A stretch of DNA of 64,000 bases from Bryoerythrophyllum caledonicum. Its lineage: Eukaryota; Streptophyta; Bryopsida; Pottiales; Pottiaceae. A program made the position numbers and the translations under genes. The DNA is taken from NCBI GenBank assembly GCA_963971425.1, contig OZ020524.1, positions 16,805,845-16,869,844 of the forward strand, given 5' to 3'. Shown here piece by piece: positions 59,891-64,000 of this stretch (the stretch's first letter is position 1; each line of letters starts with the position of its first letter). The notes below the pieces were generated by a model, which searched no databases, was not told the DNA's origin, and saw only the letters and a program-made list of their open reading frames with translations.

Positions 59891-61029
59891 TATTGTTTTC
59901 ATTGTCTTTGTAGCCTCGTTAGTGTGCACTAAACTTTGGTTGTGATAGCCCAGAATCACAAGAGGAGGGGCCATATCATTGTTCCATGTTGTTTGATCAT
60001 TCCAATATGGTCATGCTCATAGAGTAGGAATAGAAAAGGCTTTTAAACTACAATTCTAACACTTCTAGGGATGCAAGACTTTGTCGTCTTGAAGTTTGCC
60101 AACGCGACATAAGAAAATATGTAAGGCATGTGCATTTTTTATCAAAAAAATATTAGGCGCCCTTTATCAACTTTCACCCACATATAAAATAATGTGCCTA
60201 CCCCGCTCTACCTTACTACAAGCCTTTCAAAAATTGTGAAAAATTGTGAAAATTAAAGCTAGGGGAGGTAGGCAAGTGCCTATCATTTCTCTTTCCTATG
60301 ATAACATAAAATAGTGAACGGTCTATCTTCTCCTTTATGTCACATAACCATAGAACAATTTTGGAATTGGAGAGTTAGCGAGTGCCTAACTGCCCTCCTA
60401 ATCATAGAAAATAGTGATGGAATATTGCATGCCTTTTCTTCATTGCACTACAAATGAAACCACATGGAAAAGAATGAAAAAGAGTGAGGCTTCAAATCCT
60501 TAACCATCTACAAATCTTGACCACCACTTTAACCTAGCTATCAACTTAATCCCTAAAACATTGAGTGTCTATTTTAGAGACTAATGAAATTAGGGTAGGT
60601 TCCCAAAAATATAATTTTCGATAATTGATTGAATTTTCTTTGAAAGTATTAAAATTGATAAACTTTGTAATTGTAATCTTATTTTAATTTTTAGATTCAT
60701 AGGAATTATTTTTTATGGAATTTCAAACATCATAAGATGGAGTTTTGAGCAATTAGACAAGATACTGTAGAGTTGAGTAGTATTTTTGTGAAGGTGAATA
60801 ATGAGTTTTATAGGGGGGGGCACTAGTGAAAGAAAATTCATGGCAACCTTCATTAATTTTACTCAATGTATGCATAAAAATTGAGATTTCATTTTATCCT
60901 AAACATATTTTTTCCCTTAACCTACAACGACCAAGACTATGTTTTGCCAATGCCACCTAAAAACTACCTCTCTATAATGAGATGTTCCAAGACTAATTTA
61001 AAAAAATTCAACTCTTTTCTTTTGTAGCT
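59891..61029. other. AT-rich intergenic sequence; nothing recognised
   Basis: No gene, RNA gene or transposon end recognised in about 1.1 kb. Confidence 0.35.
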
Positions 61030-61099
61030 TACTAAGGTGGAGCAACCCGATTTTGACAACTTAAGCCACTCAGGGTCTCAAATGACATTGTGTGTCAAA

Positions 61100-61178
61100 G
61101 TGGGCATCGTTGTAGTGGTGATACAAACAAACATTTTATTCACGCCGGCCTCCTTTTGGAGGACCGGAGTTCTTCTTC
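61100..61178 (+). mobile_element. LINE 3'-end fragment, 79 bp
   Basis: GTGGGCATCGTTGTAGTGG.. through ATTCACGCCGG, a hairpin (61144-61167: CCGGCCTCC-TTTT-GGAGG-A-CCGG) and a TTC tail match the last part of the family's 3' UTR. Flanked by TTGTGTGTCAAA (61088-61099) and TTGTATGTCAAA (61179-61190), 11 of 12 identical. A strongly 5'-truncated insertion. Confidence 0.82.
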
Positions 61179-61505
61179 TTGTATGTCAAAAAGAAATTAT
61201 GTAAAAAGATGCGGAATTAGGAATGAAACTCAACAAACATTTTTAAAATTTTAATCTAAAAAATTTGGAATTGATATAGAATTTTTAAGCCTAAAAACTA
61301 CCAAAGCCCATAGTTGTGATGTAGAGTATGTAGTAGTTGTTATGAGGTGGGTTGGATTTTGTGCCCTCCTTTCCAATGCATAATCAACACATGCATGATG
61401 CAATTCTGCACCCCCTTTTGAGACTTTCTAGGCAAGGCCACCAACGAAGAGCTAGCGTGGGCGGTGCAGGGCCAATTTGGATCACCCTAAGATCCAATGC
61501 CACTA

Positions 61506-61721
61506 CACTAAAGATGATATTTAGTGTAACCACACTAATGTTTTTGGTAATGCAATAACTTTTTACCATTGAAGAAGATTTTTACCGAGGGCACAACTAT
61601 CAATACTATCTAAAGAGAGTGATCATTGTTAACATAGTTGGTAAAAATATTCATCAAGAGTAAAAACTTATAGCTCTTTTAAACAAATTGGTGTGGTTAA
61701 CACTAAATATCATCTTTAGTG
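61506..61721. mobile_element. MITE, about 216 bp, Stowaway-like
   Basis: Ends CACTAAAGATGATATTTAGT on both sides in inverse orientation, extending about 34 bp with one gap and one mismatch. Flanked by TA on each side. The ends are themselves near-palindromic. No coding capacity. TA target and size fit Stowaway/Tc1-mariner MITEs; the family is inferred. Confidence 0.7.
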
Positions 61722-61873
61722 TATTGACTATTTTTAGTTCCTCACATTTTGAGATTTTTTGAGTATTTATGGATTGACTTTACCATTCCACTATCGGAGT
61801 TGGGTTGCTCCACCTTACTATTAAAAAATATTCATAACATTTTGTAAAGTTTGACCGCACGGGTTGTAAGATA

Positions 61874-63509
61874 CAATGGCAAGGATAAATAGTTGTACAA
61901 GAGAAGCTTTTTAAGAAATTCAGCTTCGAAATCTACATGAACTCTCATAAAATATCAAGAATAGGACCACAAGAGCATATAGTTGCAACAAGCATAAAGC
62001 ACAAAAATTTCAATGAAAATATGAACTAGAAAAACACACAATAATTCAAATGTGCAAGAAGCATGTACAATTTTTTATGCTCAAACTAGTTTTTATTGCA
62101 TATCAATTATAGAAAACACAACTATAGATTACAAAACACCTTCATAACTCAATGATTCAACTCATAAGCACTTATAGACACTACCATTGTGTGTAGCCAC
62201 CTCTTGCTTGGTAGACATCAGGAGCTCTTTGAGGCATAGAGCATATCAATTTCCTAACAACATCAAGCTTTAATTGCACCAAATTTCTTGGATCTTATCC
62301 TAGAAGTCACTTTTACAAGTGGGTTTCTTCTTAGACCTTCTTAGACATCAATCTACTTCATTTCAAAGATGTTCTATTGGATTAAGTTAGGTAATTCTGG
62401 AGAGTGTTCAATAAGGAAACAAATTTGAGTACAAAACAAATCTACAACATACTGTGCACTGTCTTTTGGGTCATTGTCATGTTGGAAAATAACCTAATCA
62501 TCTTCTAACCTTGCATTTGTTTAGTGCCCATAAGTTTTGTCTCTAAAATGTTGTTGCATATATCTTTATCCATCTTCCTTCCATCAGACAAAACTTGTCA
62601 ATTCCTTTCCAACTCAATCAACCCCAAATCATTATGCTTCATCTTCCATGTTTGATTGTAAATTGCACATGGTGATTTAAAAGACGTTCTTCAATCTTTC
62701 TTCGACATTATTGATGCCCACCTGAACCAGAAGATAGAATTTGGACTAAAAAAAAATGACATGAGCTCAGAACTGCCAATTTACATGCTAGCACTTCTTT
62801 GCGCAATGTAATCAATGTGCTCGATGTTTCTTTGTCAAAACCAGCTTCTTGGTCATCACACATGCTCTCAACCCTTGCCTTCAAAGACTCCTTTTGACTG
62901 TATCATCACCCAATTGCATGCCCACGGATCGTAACACTCTTCCTATAGCTACCGATATACTATTATTTTGATGATTTAACCTCCTCACAATGTCATGGTC
63001 AACACACGTTCATCAAGAATTCTATATCTATAGGGTGAAGATTTGTCTTTTAGTCTCCCTCTCTCACAAAACCTTTGCACTATGTCAGAACAAGTGCTTC
63101 AAGAAGGCCCAAAATAGCTAAAATCTTGCCAAATGAGTTGCCTCGCTCATACATCTCAAAAACTACCCTACGCTGATTCTCAGACCTGACTAGAAACCAT
63201 AGCAAATCACCTAAGGCCTCTCCAAATTTTACAAAAAAATCCATAACAAAAAGCCTCACAAGTGCACTTGAATTGGAAAGATTGTGGTGTACACAACTTG
63301 TGTGCATATTAAGTTGTACACACCTCTTCATGATTTTTGCATGGATAATCTCTCCAAGTGCCATATTTGAGGGAGTCAATGTTAATTAGGTGCCATGTGG
63401 TGTACTAACTAAAGCTAGCCCAAAAATCTCTTACTAATCCACCAACTACACTTTAGTCAACAAAAATTGGAAAGATGCTTGATTGTCCAAAAAATTTTGC
63501 TCACCATTG
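61874..63509. mobile_element. Tc1/mariner element, 1.64 kb, degenerate
   Basis: The right end, read inward, is CAATGGTGAGCAAAATTTTT, closely like the usual Tc1 terminus. The left end CAATGGCAAGGATAAATAGT is a diverged match. TA on each side (61872-61873, 63510-63511). Length and internal transposase relic fit Tc1. Confidence 0.7.
62193..63200 (-). pseudogene. Tc1-type transposase relic
   Basis: Recognisable in pieces read right to left: a helix-turn-helix RRVVFEMYERGNSFGKILAIL (63180-63110); a second DNA-binding part around TVKRSL..LTKKHRA (62920-62800); the catalytic-core peptide VIFQHDNDPKDSAQYV (62497-62450), which corresponds to the usual FQQDNDPKHT; EHSPELPNLIQ (62410-62370); and C-terminal SMPQRAPDV..ARGGYTQW (62250-62193). 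Stops and frameshifts throughout. The DNDPK form points to Tc1 (DD34E) rather than the plant mariner group, though the third acidic residue cannot be placed. Confidence 0.75.
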
Positions 63510-63511
63510 TA

Positions 63512-64000
63512 TATGCATTTAATGAGTACAACATGGCTATTGTCTTCTCTGCATGGACATGGTCAACGTATTTTGACACAAGATAATGGCATGTTTTTCC
63601 ATTACACATTACATTAATTCTATGGATCTATGTTCTATGAATATAAAAAGTAGCCATTTCTTGAGGAAAGCTATTATTTGATCATTCTCAATAAAATAAT
63701 AATCATTGGATCTAAAATGAAAATGTTGGATATAATCACTATGACTCCCTCTATTAGGAGAAGTTTTTTTGAAGTAACAATAAAATTCTTAACTTCTATG
63801 TGGTTCTAAGTAGAATCAATGAGGGTTGCCAAGAACTTTCTCTCATTGTTACCAATCTAATAAATAGCACTATTCAAGTTTTACATTACCGTAGGTGAAC
63901 CTCTAGTTTGGCATCTCCATGCCAAATAATTAATTAAAGTGGAAAAAGGCCATTTGGCATTCAAAATAACTATAAAGTAGTTTTTGGCAAAAAATCAAAA
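63512..64000. other. AT-rich flank; nothing recognised
   Basis: No gene or repeat end recognised up to the window edge. Confidence 0.35.

Larger units (their letters stand above)
61035..61815. mobile_element. 781-bp non-autonomous inverted-repeat element
   Basis: Ends AGGTGGAGCAACCC (61035-61048) and its exact inverse GGGTTGCTCCACCT (61802-61815), flanked by TACTA on both sides (61030-61034, 61816-61820). No coding frame. It contains a LINE tail and a smaller MITE, both younger. Superfamily unknown. Confidence 0.75.

Noticed and set aside
63080..63379. 99-codon frame as an independent gene
   Set aside because: Its second half matches the helix-turn-helix of a Tc1 transposase; it is part of that relic.
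1..64000. tRNA, rRNA or other structural RNA genes
   Set aside because: I looked for tRNA-like arms and rRNA-like blocks by eye and saw none; a covariance-model scan would be needed to exclude them.

Overview
This looks like nuclear DNA of a land plant. The evidence is an intact 18-exon leucine-rich-repeat receptor kinase of the plant-specific LRR-VIII type, plant-style CACTA transposon ends, and AAACCCTA (telo-box) motifs. I cannot name the species. The short introns (about 75-310 bp) and the unusual LINE family make a non-seed plant possible, but that is only inference. There is one convincing host gene; almost everything else is a transposon, and insertions lie inside other insertions.

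Layout. (1) 1-7.6 kb: the receptor kinase on the minus strand (1255-6512), its upstream region, and a small inverted/tandem repeat. (2) 7.69-28.03 kb: a minus-strand LINE (LINE-2) split by a 12.6 kb plus-strand LINE (LINE-1, about 9666-22289). LINE-1 has a long C-rich 5' region, an intact ORF1, and an ORF2 that overlaps ORF1 by ATGA. (3) 28.03-42.16 kb: a candidate 14.1 kb DNA transposon with matching terminal inverted repeats. It holds a decayed transposase-like gene on the minus strand, which carries a 1.37 kb CACTA insertion. A second decayed gene of unknown function lies on the plus strand, with a non-coding repeat family between the two. (4) 42.16-59.09 kb: an old plus-strand LINE (LINE-4) split by a 10.06 kb plus-strand LINE (LINE-3) with a 13-bp target-site duplication. 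(5) 59.1-64 kb: a roughly 105-bp tandem repeat, a short inverted-repeat element holding a LINE tail and a MITE, and a dead Tc1/mariner element.

The most interesting system is the LINE family. Its ORF2 encodes an APE-type endonuclease, a reverse transcriptase, RNase H and a C-terminal zinc-binding motif. Between a Thr/Asn-rich repeat segment and the enzymes sits a textbook 2A ribosome-skipping motif (D-I-E-x-N-P-G-P) after a Leu-rich stretch. The motif is intact in three elements; one element has a duplicated pair whose first copy is broken. The 3' UTRs share two short hairpins, one GNRA-type and one UUCG-type in the best copies, followed by a (TTC)n tail. A 25-bp LINE tail with a 17-bp target duplication is visible inside LINE-1 itself. 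All LINE ORF2 copies here are dead, through nonsense codons and frameshifts. ORF1 of LINE-1 is open.
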